Position numbers and translations under genes: made by a program. The notes below the pieces were generated by a model that was not told the DNA's origin, did no database searches, and saw nothing but the letters and a program-made list of their open reading frames with translations. Of a stretch of 64,000 bases of DNA, positions 9,698 through 20,109 are shown one piece after another; the first letter of the stretch is position 1, and each line of letters starts with the position of its first letter. Origin of the DNA: Pycnococcus provasolii (lineage: Eukaryota > Chlorophyta > Pseudoscourfieldiophyceae > Pseudoscourfieldiales); NCBI GenBank assembly GCA_049487715.1, contig CP150586.1, positions 186,001-250,000 of the forward strand, given 5' to 3'.

Positions 9698-9934
9698 CTA
9701 GAACTTCGCATTTGTATCACACTTTTGTAATCTTGCATCTAGGGATCATGTATTCTAGAAACAGGCACTGGATTTACAACACACAACTTCACGCGGGTGA
9801 GTCAGTTTCTCTCCGACTTCCGAGAGGAGAAGGAACACTGTTCGTCCGCGCAAACAGATGATGACGCAACCTAACCATGCGTCGAGTATAAGTACCGTGC
9901 GGCGCCGCCAAGTCAAAGTGAGCTGAATCACTCC

Positions 9935-10211
9935 TTAAGCCTCCGCGGACGCAGAAGGGTCAACGAGCAGTTTGATTTCCACAGCGTCGTGTACACCTTG
10001 CAGGAGCATCTCCCCGTCGTACGTGATGATTTTCCTTTTTTTCGCCGCACGGAGCGTGCCAACGAGCGCCTCGAATATGTTGGCACATTTGTCGTCGTGA
10101 AAGAGCGTGCCAAACGTAACTGCCACTTTGATTATTATTGGAGGGTGAAGGAGTCCCAAGTCGTATGATTTCAGCGACGAGTAACTTGAGCTCGCCGTCG
10201 ACGTCCATCAT
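9935..10211 (-). CDS. Costars/ABRACL family protein, split by a one-base frameshift
   Basis: Costars proteins are small (about 80-90 residues) regulators linked to actin dynamics. The 5' part (10211 to about 10133) reads MMDVDGELKLLVAEIIRLG. The 3' part, in the +1 frame (about 10132 to 9935), reads VTFGTLFHDDKCANIFEALV, then KKRKIITYDGEMLLQGVHDAV. Together these cover the whole domain, but they are in two frames. The shift must fall near the AATAATAATC run at about 10131-10140. No intron is needed by the family alignment. A sequencing error, a recent null mutation or a recoding event are all possible. There is no in-frame stop close to the junction in the upstream frame. Confidence 0.85.
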
Positions 10212-10641
10212 GGCAAAACCAAGCCAAACGTCAAACCAAACCAAACCAAACCAAACCAAAAAAGGAATGGAAAGTTGGGAATGGCGGATCAGGATCAGGA
10301 TTGGGATCAGGAACGCGCGGCAAACTGAAACAAACTGACACCAAACGGACAACAAGCTGCCGTGAAAGTGAAGAGGTGATTGTGAAGTGTGTAACTGTGT
10401 AACGCCGAAGAAACCACCACAGGCCGGCGTTTCTCGCGTGCGTGGACTTGCCTCGCCACTGGGAATGTGGTCAAGGCCGGCCTCACAGGCGTGGACTTGC
10501 CTCGCCACTATATCAAGTGGTATGAAAGGAAAGGGCAAGCTCTCTGCTCTGCTCGCGCATTCGCATTCGTGTTCGTTCCCATTCGTTTTTCGCCATCTTA
10601 GTTGCGCTCCATTCCACTTCCCCTTCATCCTCCATCTCTCC
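10212..10641. other. Divergent promoter region with a 20 bp direct repeat
   Basis: This is the shared upstream DNA of the minus-strand Costars gene and the plus-strand glycosyltransferase. It holds a CCAAA pentamer array (about 10232-10260) and two copies of a roughly 20 bp sequence (GTGGACTTGCCTCGCCACT) at about 10441-10460 and 10491-10510. A long antisense frame crosses it, but I consider that a shadow. Confidence 0.6.
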
Positions 10642-12300
10642 ATGGGCGTGCTCCCCACCCATGTGCACTCGAGCAACGTGCGATCGTCAGCGTCGGCGGC
10701 GTTGGTGTTGCCTCCGCCAAGAAAACGCTCAGGCTCAGTCACCGTCGCGCGTCTTGCCCTCCTTGGCGTCACTGTGTGCTTACTGTTACTGGTATTATCC
10801 GTCTTTCTTGTCGACGTGCCTGGTGATGGCGATGATCTTGAGTCTGAATCCGGGTTAGGTGGGTCTGGTGAAGGGTCGGCGTCGCATTCAAGGCTCGCGT
10901 CGACGTCTGACCACGTCGTCACACTCGATCACGTCAGGGAAAAGAAACCTTCGCCAGCCGTGCCTCATCCTTCTCATTCTGAAAAGAGCTCAGGTAGCGG
11001 CGCAGATCTCAGGAGGCACGCCAGCGCAACCACCACCGCGAACCCTCACGCGAAGCCGCCAGTCGTCACGCCGTACGGCGCAAACCAAGCGCTGAGAGTC
11101 TTCGTGTACGACGACCTGCCACACGCGCTCGGCGCCGACCTGCGCACAAACGCAAACTGCGGAGGACGGAGAGGAGTCTCCGCGAGCGGGTACGCCGACG
11201 CCGAGTGGCTGATACCAGAACTTGTCGCGAAAAGCGACGTATACACGCCGCACGCCGAGCTCGCCGACTTCTACCTCGTGCCAGCTCTCACCGAGTGCTT
11301 CGTCGCGCACGCACTCGAGAAGGGACTCGGGTACCAGCAGTCCATCGCGGCGCTCAACAGGCACTTCCGCGCAGTGCTCGACCACGTGCAGAGCAAATAT
11401 CCCTACTGGAGCCGCACCGAGGGCCGCGACCACGTGTTCGTCTTCCCCGCCGAGCGTGGGCCGAACAGGCTGCGCGCTGACGTGCTCAGCCGTCTACGGA
11501 AAAGCGTACTTCTCGTCGGATCTGGCTACCGCGATCGAACCGTCGTCGATCAAGCGCACGGACTCAGCATGATCGCCATTCCGCCGGCGACACTGCAGCA
11601 CGGGCACCACGGCGCAGATGAGAAGACGAAGGCGGACTTCGATCCCAGTTCCGGCGCGGTGGCACGGAACGTGCTGCTGTCATTCCGTGGACCTGTGCCT
11701 GGCGTGGACTCGAATGTGCCAACAGTTGCGCCGGGCACCGCGGGCGCTGCCGCCGTGTCAGGAGCGAGCATGTCGCTGGGACCACGCTACGTGCTGTGGA
11801 GAAATCTGAGAGACGAGGAAGGCGTGCACTTCGTCGGTTACGAGCCGGGCGACGGGAACGCGGCGCGGTCCTGCAATCGCACATGTGCGGTGCGCGAGCT
11901 TGGCGAAGCGGAGTACTGCCTCGTACCTGACGGCGTAGAAGGATGGACGCTTCGTCTTTACGAGAGCCTGGGACGCGGATGCGTGCCGGTGATCATCGCC
12001 GACGGCGCCGAGCTGCCATTCGAACGCTTCCTCGACTGGAGCGAGTTTTCGCGAAAGGTTCACACAATTAACGCGGCGGATGTTGCAGACACGCTGCGCA
12101 CATCAGGCCGAGCGAAGCTCAAAACTAAGCAGGCGGCAATCGCCATGGGGCGTGCCGCGCTCACGTATCACCGAGACGAGGTGTACGTGGAAGGAGATGC
12201 GTTCGCGATGCTGCTACGAGAATTGAAAGTTCGCGTGCGTTTTTTTCGCAATTCGCCGTATCGATTCTTTCAGCGTGCTTCCGTGACTTCCATGGGATAG
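10642..12300 (+). CDS. Exostosin-type (GT47) glycosyltransferase, Golgi type II protein
   Basis: A 552-residue GT47 protein of the exostosin family, which includes plant cell-wall galactosyl-, arabinosyl- and xylosyl-transferases and animal heparan synthases. Residues about 35-58 form a signal anchor (RLALLGVTVCLLLLVLSVFL), followed by a Ser-rich stem to about 145. The domain then runs: LRVFVYDDLP, TPHAELADFYLVPALTECFV, YPYWSRTEGRDHVFVFPAE, LLSFRGPVPG, and the nucleotide-sugar region YCLVPDGVEGWTLRLYESLG then GCVPVIIADGAELPFERFLD. The usual GDTPSSRRLFDA segment appears here as VPDGVEGWTLRLYE. I chose the ATG at 10642 in a TCCATGG context; an ATG at 10465 and a GTG further up are in frame but would put about 60 residues before the anchor. 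The sugar donor and acceptor cannot be told from sequence. Confidence 0.85.
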   Translation: MGVLPTHVHSSNVRSSASAALVLPPPRKRSGSVTVARLALLGVTVCLLLLVLSVFLVDVPGDGDDLESESGLGGSGEGSASHSRLASTSDHVVTLDHVREKKPSPAVPHPSHSEKSSGSGADLRRHASATTTANPHAKPPVVTPYGANQALRVFVYDDLPHALGADLRTNANCGGRRGVSASGYADAEWLIPELVAKSDVYTPHAELADFYLVPALTECFVAHALEKGLGYQQSIAALNRHFRAVLDHVQSKYPYWSRTEGRDHVFVFPAERGPNRLRADVLSRLRKSVLLVGSGYRDRTVVDQAHGLSMIAIPPATLQHGHHGADEKTKADFDPSSGAVARNVLLSFRGPVPGVDSNVPTVAPGTAGAAAVSGASMSLGPRYVLWRNLRDEEGVHFVGYEPGDGNAARSCNRTCAVRELGEAEYCLVPDGVEGWTLRLYESLGRGCVPVIIADGAELPFERFLDWSEFSRKVHTINAADVADTLRTSGRAKLKTKQAAIAMGRAALTYHRDEVYVEGDAFAMLLRELKVRVRFFRNSPYRFFQRASVTSMG

Positions 12301-12359
12301 ACTAGAGGATTATAAAACGACTATTTCATATTCTGTTTAATGTTAAATATTTATTCGCC

Positions 12360-14927
12360 TTACAACCCCTCTAATGTCACGGGGCTTAGTCTATCCGGCT
12401 TGTAGAAGGAAAGCAGCGTGTCGAGCTTGTACGCGATGCGCTCTTGACCCGCCTGCTGAGCTTCTTTCGTCTCGCCAACCGACTTCGACACATCCGCGAG
12501 AGCTTTTGAGACGGAAGCGAGCTGTTTTTCCAATATTGCCACACGTTCGCGTACTGGCGCGAGCGCACGTTCCATCGCGGCATCGTCCAGTGGCGAATGG
12601 GCTACCTGGGGTCCAGTGGCATCTGCGGAAGGTTCGGCGTCGTCTGCAGACTTTTCACGTTCCAGCAGCATTGAGGCTGCATCTGCGATAGATGTGATTT
12701 GTGGTGGTACTGCGGTGGATGAAGATTCGGGTGCTAGCCCGCGATCTGGCTCAAAGATGCTGCCGCGCTTTCGTGTCTTCCAAGACTTTGACATGCTCGT
12801 CACCTCCCTCTCGACATCCGCTTCCGTTGGCTCCGCAAATTCAGGGTTGCTTGAGACGGCATAGCGGCGTGCCTTAGCCTCCATACGCGCGACGGCGAAC
12901 TTCTTCATCGTGTCAACTTCCTCAGAGTAGTCTCGCTCAAGTGCTCTGAAGGAGTTCTGGTCCAAGGAGAAGAGTTCACAGAATGTCTTGGCGCTCACGC
13001 TGCTCTGCCGTCGCCCCTCCGTGAAAAGCGTAACTTCGCCGAAGTGCTCGCCGGGGCCCATTAGCATCGTGACCGACTTGTCGAGCTTTTCGGCGATATC
13101 CTCCGCCTTGGTGTCGGGATTTGCGCCCTCGACAAGGCCCATGATATGCGAGTCAAAGCACTCAACCACCTCGTCATTATTATTCACGTCGCCGGCACGC
13201 TCGTTCTCTCCAGATTTCCGCGACTCTGGCGATTTTGCCGCGCGCTTGTTGGACGCCTTTGCCCAGTTGCTTATTCCCTTTTTGATGCGAGCGAGAAACT
13301 TGTTTCGGTCTACGTCTTTGCGTGGCTCGCTTTTTATCTCCACAATCCCACGGCGAATGAAGTACATCTCGTGGCCTACCTCACCCACGCGCACGATGTC
13401 GTCGCCCTCGAGCACCACCTGCGGATGCAAATTACTTATTAGAGCACCGACGAAGAGCTTCATCTCCGACCGCGCGAGGTACGGGGTCGCGCTGCGCAGC
13501 ATTTTGATGAATTCGGCGTGCATCTCCATCAGGATTTCCCCGCGGAACGCGTGCGGGAATTCGCGGAGAATCTCGGTTGAGTCGAATCCCTGCGTCTGGA
13601 AGTACGTCTTGTCCATGTACACGACCATCTTCTCGTACGTCAACGGCTTGATGTCGTAGAACTGCGCGAACGCCTTGAGGCGGTCCACCTTCTCCGTGTG
13701 CAGCGCGTTCATCTGATCGAAGCTCTGGATGAGCGCCATGACGTTACCGAATATGGACGCGTACACGATGGCGCCAACGAGCATGACGAAGATGGCGAAC
13801 ATGCGCTCCGTGTTGGTGCCTGGCGTGATGTCGCCGTACCCGACGGTGGTGAGCGTCGTGAGCGCGAAGTAGAAGGACGCGACGTAGACCGTGCCCGCGT
13901 CCGCCTCCGGCGTGATGACGACCGTCTCTCCGGTGGGCGTGGTGACGGACGTGAAGGAGTCGACGTACCACTCCTTGGTGTCGGTGGAGAAGGAGTCCAC
14001 CTCGTAGATGCACGCGGGGTGCCCGTAGCGCGAGTACAGCGTGCCGGCGTCGTTCTCGCCCGCGCCTGGCCCCTTGATGGTCTGGCACAGGTTGTCTTTG
14101 ACGAGCCACACCGCGCCCGTCCAGCGGTTGCCCTCGCCCTGGAAGCGGCCTAGATAGAACCAGATGCACGCGATCCAGTGCGCGAAGAGTGCGAAGAAGA
14201 ACATGAGCTTGAGGATGCGCAGGACGTTGGCGCCGGAGAGCTGGTCGAGCTTCTTCATCAGCCGCCCGAGTCGCAGCAGGCGCGGGAGCTTGAAGAGGTT
14301 GAACAGCCCCACCTGCATCTCGACGCTGAACGTGATCAAAATCACCTCGAACGGGAAGAAGCCCAAAAAGTCGACGGTGAACCACGTGTTCAAATAGTTC
14401 TTGCGCACCAACAACGGGTCCACCACCTCGACGCCGTGCTTGTCGATGTACGCGTGGCAGAAGTTCAAAATGATGTCCACGAAGAACACGCTGTCGATGA
14501 TGTAGTCGAGCACCCTCAAGCCTGGCAGGTCGCTCGTGGTGAACGCCATCGACCACGGGATCAAGGCGCTGTTGTACACGACGAGTCCGATGATAAACCA
14601 GTCCCAGCGGCTTTTGAAGACGCTCTCCGCGCATATGATGTACCACGGCAGTGTGACGTTGAACGACAGCTCCTCGTCCGCGAGCTCGAGGCCGCGCGAG
14701 CTCGGTATCGGAAGCGCGGTATCGGAAGCTTTGGCGTCGGCAAGGTCGTGGTTGTTCGCGTCCAGTCCGCTGTTTGTCGTTGTCGTCGCGTCGTCCGACG
14801 AAGAAGGCTTTCTTCTGTACTCTTCTTCACCGTACTCGCCATTTTCCACCACCTGGATGAGGCTGCGTCGCATGTTGCGCGCCTTGATGTTCTGCGCAGC
14901 CTCCGCGTCACCAACGGCGGGCTGCAT
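12360..14927 (-). CDS. Cyclic-nucleotide-binding-domain K+ channel (KCNH/CNG class)
   Basis: An 855-residue six-segment channel. An N-terminal tail leads to SWRIS-type S1 (FKSRWDWFIIGLVVYNSALI). S2-S3 follow, then an S4 LFKLPRLLRLGRLMKKLDQL, a long S5-pore turret, the K+ filter in TTLTTVGYGD (TVGYGD near 362-367) and S6. The C-linker (FYDIKPLTYEKMVVYMDKTY) enters a cyclic-nucleotide-binding domain: VVLEGDDIVRVGEVGHEMYF, then PGEHFGEVTLFTEGRRQSSV. The two halves of that domain are separated by a charged insert of about 75 residues. The C-terminus has a coiled-coil-like segment. The intact filter predicts K+ selectivity. Gating by cAMP or cGMP is not certain, because KCNH/EAG relatives do not bind ligand. 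Its 3' end faces the GT47 gene at 59 bp. Confidence 0.92.
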   Translation of the reverse strand: MQPAVGDAEAAQNIKARNMRRSLIQVVENGEYGEEEYRRKPSSSDDATTTTNSGLDANNHDLADAKASDTALPIPSSRGLELADEELSFNVTLPWYIICAESVFKSRWDWFIIGLVVYNSALIPWSMAFTTSDLPGLRVLDYIIDSVFFVDIILNFCHAYIDKHGVEVVDPLLVRKNYLNTWFTVDFLGFFPFEVILITFSVEMQVGLFNLFKLPRLLRLGRLMKKLDQLSGANVLRILKLMFFFALFAHWIACIWFYLGRFQGEGNRWTGAVWLVKDNLCQTIKGPGAGENDAGTLYSRYGHPACIYEVDSFSTDTKEWYVDSFTSVTTPTGETVVITPEADAGTVYVASFYFALTTLTTVGYGDITPGTNTERMFAIFVMLVGAIVYASIFGNVMALIQSFDQMNALHTEKVDRLKAFAQFYDIKPLTYEKMVVYMDKTYFQTQGFDSTEILREFPHAFRGEILMEMHAEFIKMLRSATPYLARSEMKLFVGALISNLHPQVVLEGDDIVRVGEVGHEMYFIRRGIVEIKSEPRKDVDRNKFLARIKKGISNWAKASNKRAAKSPESRKSGENERAGDVNNNDEVVECFDSHIMGLVEGANPDTKAEDIAEKLDKSVTMLMGPGEHFGEVTLFTEGRRQSSVSAKTFCELFSLDQNSFRALERDYSEEVDTMKKFAVARMEAKARRYAVSSNPEFAEPTEADVEREVTSMSKSWKTRKRGSIFEPDRGLAPESSSTAVPPQITSIADAASMLLEREKSADDAEPSADATGPQVAHSPLDDAAMERALAPVRERVAILEKQLASVSKALADVSKSVGETKEAQQAGQERIAYKLDTLLSFYKPDRLSPVTLEGL

Positions 14928-17266
14928 TGATTGGTATGTGTGTAAATGTGTGTGTGTGTGTGTGTTTGGTCAGTGTGTGTTGCTTGCAAACCAAAAAGGC
15001 AAGGCAAGGCAAGGCAAGGCGACACGTACCATCATCGCCATCGCGACGTTGTTCATGATGCTAGCACGCCGCGCAGACATTATGATCCGACCGACGATGT
15101 ATCCTCCTGCCTGCCTGGAGACGTGCTGAGCTGTGATGTGATGTGCTTCGACGCGACGTGCTTGCTATGTCAACTTTGACAATAGACTACTGTCAAGATG
15201 ACAATATGTCTGTCAATATGGCAATATCACTATACACAACTTGCCAATATGTAAGCCAATAGGATATATGGTAAGTTAAGCGCCTTAGCTTACTTAGGCA
15301 AGATACACGACGCTATGGTACCCGGGTAAGCACACAAGAGCGCACACAATACACGAGCGCACAAATACAAGAGCGCGCAAATACAGGTGGTGCGCGCACA
15401 AACCAAACACAGCAGTGCAGCGGCGCAACGCACAGCAGTGCAGCGTCGCAACGCACAAACACAGCAGCGGTGAAGTTCGTTGAAAGAAAAGAAACACGCC
15501 TTCTGTGGAACCTTTAAGCATGACCCGCCTGATCTCCATCTTTCAGCTTAAGCTTAAGCCACCACCAAAGTGCCGGTTCGCCGATGCCTCCCTCCCTAAA
15601 GAATCCAACGAGCTCGTTCGGGGAAGGCAGGAAAAAGGGAGCGCTCATAGTCTTTGAGACCTGTCTTTGAGCGCACACACGCACGCACACACTGTGGTGC
15701 AAACCCCTAACTGGCCCTGGTGGACATTGGGGTTTTGGGGGGGTAGTGGGCTCCTACCTCGTGGTAGTACCACGGTGAGTCAATATTCAGGGCGCTCATA
15801 ACTGCCACGAACGAGATCGGAGAAATCCGAATTCAGTTTCACGTTGTTACAGACGGTCATGATCAAATGATTGGTCAGATTGACCGTTTTCTCTTTACAC
15901 AAAACGTATACGGCAAGTGTCCAGTGCCCATGTCAGTTGAGCTGGTTCGGTAATTCTGTACTTCTTGCGGAGGTGTCCGGCGAGGTGTGAACCCCGAATT
16001 CTAAGAAAGTCCCCGCCGGCGCCGCCAACTGAGTTATGGCGTCTTACGAGGCGTATATGAACGGCTGAAAATAGTAGTAAGGTTGACCAAACCAAAAACG
16101 GCCGGAAACTGCGCAGAATAACTTTTTGAAGTGCAGCGGTTCAAGATGTTCGGTTTGGATAACCGTATGCTCCGTCCCGAGTAAGTGTAGCAATTCCTCC
16201 TTTCGTGCACCTGAGCATTATGATCAACGCACCCCACGGCACACCTCTGACCGAGGCCTCCTTTTCGTGTTTCGCACCGAACGGAAACGGGAAACAGTCT
16301 GCACTCTCAAGGAACGACACCATGTCCCTGTGCCGATCGCGCGCGGACATGCTCTCGGCAATGGATGCCGGTGTTAACGTCGCGTCGTCGCGCGCGCGCT
16401 TCGCAACTCGCACGAGTTCGAGGGCGGCGTGTAACGACATCCTCATATTGGAAGGAGCGCGTCACCACGCGGAACGTCGCGCGAAGGTTTACGTAGAAAG
16501 TGGGCCGTTACTGCGAAGTCTGCGAACGTGTACAACGCCCCGACCAAAATTGTCCGACCCTTCAAATTTTGGTGGGGCCCGCATGGGCCCGATTTTGCCA
16601 TGATGGATTTCTGTTCTACGGTGCATCCCCAAAAGGCCCAAATTGATGCCCAAAATTTTGCCCTCTCCGCCCTTCCGGGGACTGTGCAACGGGTCCCGAG
16701 TTCCCGGGACCCTCCCATGCGGGGCGTAGCGTGCAACGGGCTATCTTGTATTTCCAAAATAAGAATAGGGCTTCGTCGCCGGGCTTATCTACCCTAAGCT
16801 TAGAAACCCCTAACCCATTTGGCGTTTTGGTTTGCCTCCCGCGGCGCTCTCTCCTCCTCCTCCTCGGCGCGCAGGGCCCTCCTTCTCGGCTCCGCTTCCT
16901 GGAAGAAGAAGAAGCGAAGCCGAAGCCACTTGTATTTAAGGCGTGTTTCTTGTGTGCGCGCTTACAAGTAAGGCTTGTAAGGCTTGTGTGTGTGTTTCTT
17001 GTAAGCCAGCGTGTGAGCGTGTGAAGTAAGCGTGTGAAGTAAGCGTGCGTGTACAGAAAACAAGGCCAAGCCAAGCGCGCCAACACGCTGGCTCAAAAGT
17101 GCTTGTTTGTTTCTCTAAGACTTTGCGTGGGACTCAAGGGACTACTATCGCGCCATACAGTAGACTACTAATCTGGTGGTAGCTTTCTGTTGAACTGCTT
17201 GCTGGAAAGCAAGCAAGCGCGTCCGCGGACGTTCAGGTTCAGTAGGAGCAGCAGGCAGCACATGGC
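14928..17266. other. 2.3 kb gene-poor region with simple repeats
   Basis: I find no supportable gene. The left edge carries a TG run (about 14949-14965) and an AAGGC pentamer array. At 15340-15460 there are repeated GAGCGCACAAATAC-type and AGCAGTGCAGCG-type phrases. Around 16970-17060 short GTAAGCGTGTGAA-type phrases recur. The widest frames (16205-16603 plus and 16616-17086 minus) show no family. The DNA may contain decayed mobile sequence and the promoters of the divergent K+ channel and GRAM-VASt genes. Confidence 0.5.
14996..15020. repeat. AAGGC pentanucleotide array
   Basis: Five perfect AAGGC units, about 70 bp upstream of the K+ channel start codon, next to a TG microsatellite. Confidence 0.9.
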
Positions 17267-19801
17267 ATGATGCCGCCAGGTGGGTCAGGCACTATAACGA
17301 CGCCGAGGACGTCGACGGGCAGCCTCGACAACAACAACATCACAAATCGGCCTCCTCATCACAGCCGGAACAGCAGCTCGGCATCGCCGCCAAGCGAGCT
17401 CGCAAGCTTGCAAGCGGAGGGGGGAAGCGCGCTTGCAGCGGCGCTCGCCGCTGAGAACGACACGTGGGGAGGACTCGAGCAGGCGGCGCGCACAAACTCA
17501 AGACCGACGAGCGGGTCTGTCGCGAGCGCGGATAGCTCGGAACAAAGAAGTCCAACGACAGCTGAGGCATATGCGCATCGCGACGGAAGTGGCGCGTTCG
17601 AGGAGACGTCATCCGCCAGCGGCGCACACCTCGACGCAGATGACGAACTACCGCTGCCCGCGCCGCAGAGGCACGCCGTGCACCACGCCTCGTTCACCAT
17701 GGGCGTGCACCCGCTCGCAGGCGCGAACCAGAACGCACCGCGGTTTATCGACGACGCGAACCGAACGCTCGACTCGCTGGACGGTGTGAGACACGCCAAG
17801 CTGCTTCGACGAAGTGTCGTCAGCGCGAGCCAGATTGCGCGCGTGCAGGCCCGCAACGACGAGCTCCGCGAGATGTTCGACTTGCCCAAGCAGGGAAGCC
17901 AGCTGCTCGAGGACTACAACTGCGCGTTGCAGAAGAAAATCCTGCTGCAGGGACGCATGTTCGTCTTCGAGGAGTACGTGTGCTTCCACGCCAACATATT
18001 CGGCTACGTGAAGACGAAGGTGATGCCGCTCAACGAGGTGACGAGCGTGCGGCGCTGCAAGCACGTCGGCTTCCCAAACTCGATCGAGTTCTACTTCCGC
18101 GGCCGCCGCGAATTCTTCACCAGCTTCCTGAGCCGTGATGACGCGTACTGGCTCGTCGTCTCGGCGTGGTCCGCCTGCTCTAACTACGCGCGCATGTACT
18201 TCGGCGCGCACTTCAGCGATGCGCTTGGTGTCGCGCACAGGCACCACAGGCACAGCACGCCTGAGCTTAACCCGCACAATAGGGAGGACTCGTCGTCGAC
18301 GCCGAAGCCTCTCTTTGAAGAGATGCCGCGGAGCGAAACTGGCGATTCGATCGTGTGGAGCAGTGACGCCGGCACGACCGAAGGCAGCCAGCGTTCGGAG
18401 CCGCCATCGCTCCCTCGAGGCGAGTCAGAACCCGTGGCGGCGCCGCGTCAGCGCGCAAGAAGCGAGATGGTTCCTCGGCCGTCGTCGGACGACGCGAGCA
18501 TACATACGGCGAACTCGGGAGACGGCAGGAACCGTCTGGGCTCAATGAGCCCACCTCTGAATCGTACACTGGGAGGCCAGCGCACCGAGGACGGCGCGGT
18601 GAGCCCAGACGAGGACGCGGAGGAAGGCGCGGACGGCTTGCCGGGTCGCACGGTCCCTCGCGCGGACCTGCCCTTTGCAGGTGCGTCGGTCGAGGAAGAC
18701 GCGCCGCCTGCCATCGCGGCAGATGCACAGTGCATCGCCGACGAGCAATTCCCTCTGACCCCCGAGCGCTTTTTCCGGTGCATTTTTTCGGACGTGCCAG
18801 GGTCGGACGGGCTCACATTCTTCGCGCGATACCACACGCGACGTGGCGATCAACAGGTGAGATGCTCGCCATGGCGCGCATCGCTGCCAATCGGTATCCT
18901 GCGCGACTTAAGCTTCCGGAGCGTGGTCTCGAAATGGAGCATTGGAGCAAGCTTGAAGGCAGGATGCACACAGACACAGCGCTATCGCGTCTTCCACGGT
19001 GGGAGCACGCTGCTATTTGAGACGAGCCAGACGATGGCGGACATACCCTACGGCGATTACTTCACCGTGGAAACACGGTGGGAGGTCAAGGCAATCCACG
19101 GTGGAGGATGCCATGTGAAGGTGTATTGCTCTGTGCCGTTTAGCAAGTCCACGATGCTGCGCAGCCAGATTGTCCGCGGTGCCTTCGACGAGAGCCGGGC
19201 TGGGCACGTGCTGATGCTGAAGATGGCACGCGAGTCGATTTCGCAGATGCAAGTGCAGGAAAGGGCACGCCTTGATGCAGAACAAAGGTCGGCTGCCGAA
19301 ATGCAGAATGCCAACGACGACCCGCCATCAACCCCTCGTGCCGAAACGTCTCGAGTGATCGCAAACGCGCCCCCGGAATGGCGGGACACCGTCGCAGCGA
19401 TGCTCCAGCCGACGAGCACGCCCAGCACGCACGGGCCGGAGGAGGCGCAGCATCCCAACTCGCATCCATCGCCGACGGCGGCGGCTCCCGCTCCCGCATC
19501 GCCCCCACACATTCAAAAGCGTGCCGAAGGTGTTTGGACTGGTGTGCTTACGTCTGCGATGGAGTACGCGATAGCCAATCCGGTTCTGGTGCTGCTTGCT
19601 GTTCTAAATGTGATTTTGATGGTTCACGTTCTAATGACATCGGGCAGCTCAAGGCGTCAGCATGTCTCGCCGCATGCGCAGCTCACGATGTTGCGCGAGG
19701 AGCTTGCTCTTGTGAAACGTCTCGCTACGTCGCTTGAGGCGAATCTCGGACAGATCGAGGCGAGGTTTTCGCAAGAGGGCACGTGCGGTGGCGGAGAATA
19801 G
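17267..19801 (+). CDS. GRAM-VASt domain protein (Aster/LAM/VAD1 type sterol transfer)
   Basis: An 844-residue protein with the layout of ER-anchored sterol-transfer proteins: yeast Ltc/Lam, animal GRAMD1/Aster, plant VAD1. After a long Ser/Ala-rich tail, a GRAM domain occupies about residues 205-305 (FDLPKQGSQLLEDYNCALQK, MFVFEEYVCFHANIFGYVKT, then RRCKHVGFPNSIEFYFRGR). A disordered, acidic Ser-rich linker follows. The VASt domain spans about 495-655 (FFRCIFSDVPGSDGLTFFAR, then LRDLSFRSVVSKW, IPYGDYFTVETRWEVKA). Near 768-792 is one membrane helix (NPVLVLLAVLNVILMVHVLM), followed by a short coiled-coil-like tail. The order GRAM-VASt-TM matches the family exactly. By analogy it moves sterols between ER and plasma membrane at contact sites. 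The start is a tandem ATG; an out-of-frame ATG sits 5 bp upstream. Confidence 0.9.
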   Translation: MMPPGGSGTITTPRTSTGSLDNNNITNRPPHHSRNSSSASPPSELASLQAEGGSALAAALAAENDTWGGLEQAARTNSRPTSGSVASADSSEQRSPTTAEAYAHRDGSGAFEETSSASGAHLDADDELPLPAPQRHAVHHASFTMGVHPLAGANQNAPRFIDDANRTLDSLDGVRHAKLLRRSVVSASQIARVQARNDELREMFDLPKQGSQLLEDYNCALQKKILLQGRMFVFEEYVCFHANIFGYVKTKVMPLNEVTSVRRCKHVGFPNSIEFYFRGRREFFTSFLSRDDAYWLVVSAWSACSNYARMYFGAHFSDALGVAHRHHRHSTPELNPHNREDSSSTPKPLFEEMPRSETGDSIVWSSDAGTTEGSQRSEPPSLPRGESEPVAAPRQRARSEMVPRPSSDDASIHTANSGDGRNRLGSMSPPLNRTLGGQRTEDGAVSPDEDAEEGADGLPGRTVPRADLPFAGASVEEDAPPAIAADAQCIADEQFPLTPERFFRCIFSDVPGSDGLTFFARYHTRRGDQQVRCSPWRASLPIGILRDLSFRSVVSKWSIGASLKAGCTQTQRYRVFHGGSTLLFETSQTMADIPYGDYFTVETRWEVKAIHGGGCHVKVYCSVPFSKSTMLRSQIVRGAFDESRAGHVLMLKMARESISQMQVQERARLDAEQRSAAEMQNANDDPPSTPRAETSRVIANAPPEWRDTVAAMLQPTSTPSTHGPEEAQHPNSHPSPTAAAPAPASPPHIQKRAEGVWTGVLTSAMEYAIANPVLVLLAVLNVILMVHVLMTSGSSRRQHVSPHAQLTMLREELALVKRLATSLEANLGQIEARFSQEGTCGGGE

Positions 19802-20109
19802 TGGAATAAATGTTCAGTTCTATCAGCGTTTCACGTTGATTTTGTTGTTTTGTTTTGTTTTGGCTCTGATTGCCTTTGTAGTTTTAGCATATTACTTTTT
19901 GAATGATTCCACTCACCCACTGGGAAACCGTCCTATCACGTCAGGAGCAGTTTGGGCCAGCATTTGTCACAATCATCCGCTGCAGCGCAGCACGTCGTCG
20001 CGTTTACGTTATGGTGCGACCGCTTATCCAGCAGGCGGGGGTGGAATTCTTGAAGAAAAAAAACTGAAGTACATTCCATTACTGAATGAGCAAATCTTAG
20101 CTTTTTGAA
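19802..20109. other. Convergent 3' spacer with conserved 18 bp motif
   Basis: Non-coding spacer between two converging genes. It contains T/G-rich sequence (TTTTG repeats near 19845) and, at 20072-20089, the motif CATTYCATTACTGAATKA. That motif also occurs in two other convergent spacers of this window (30453-30470 and, reversed, 61967-61984). Confidence 0.6.

Noticed and set aside
9960-10922. 320-codon minus-strand frame
   Set aside because: It overlaps the GT47 gene and only its central part is the first half of the Costars gene; the rest is shadow.
14178-14930. 250-codon plus-strand frame
   Set aside because: Antisense to the K+ channel; Glu/Arg-rich mirror of the channel codons.
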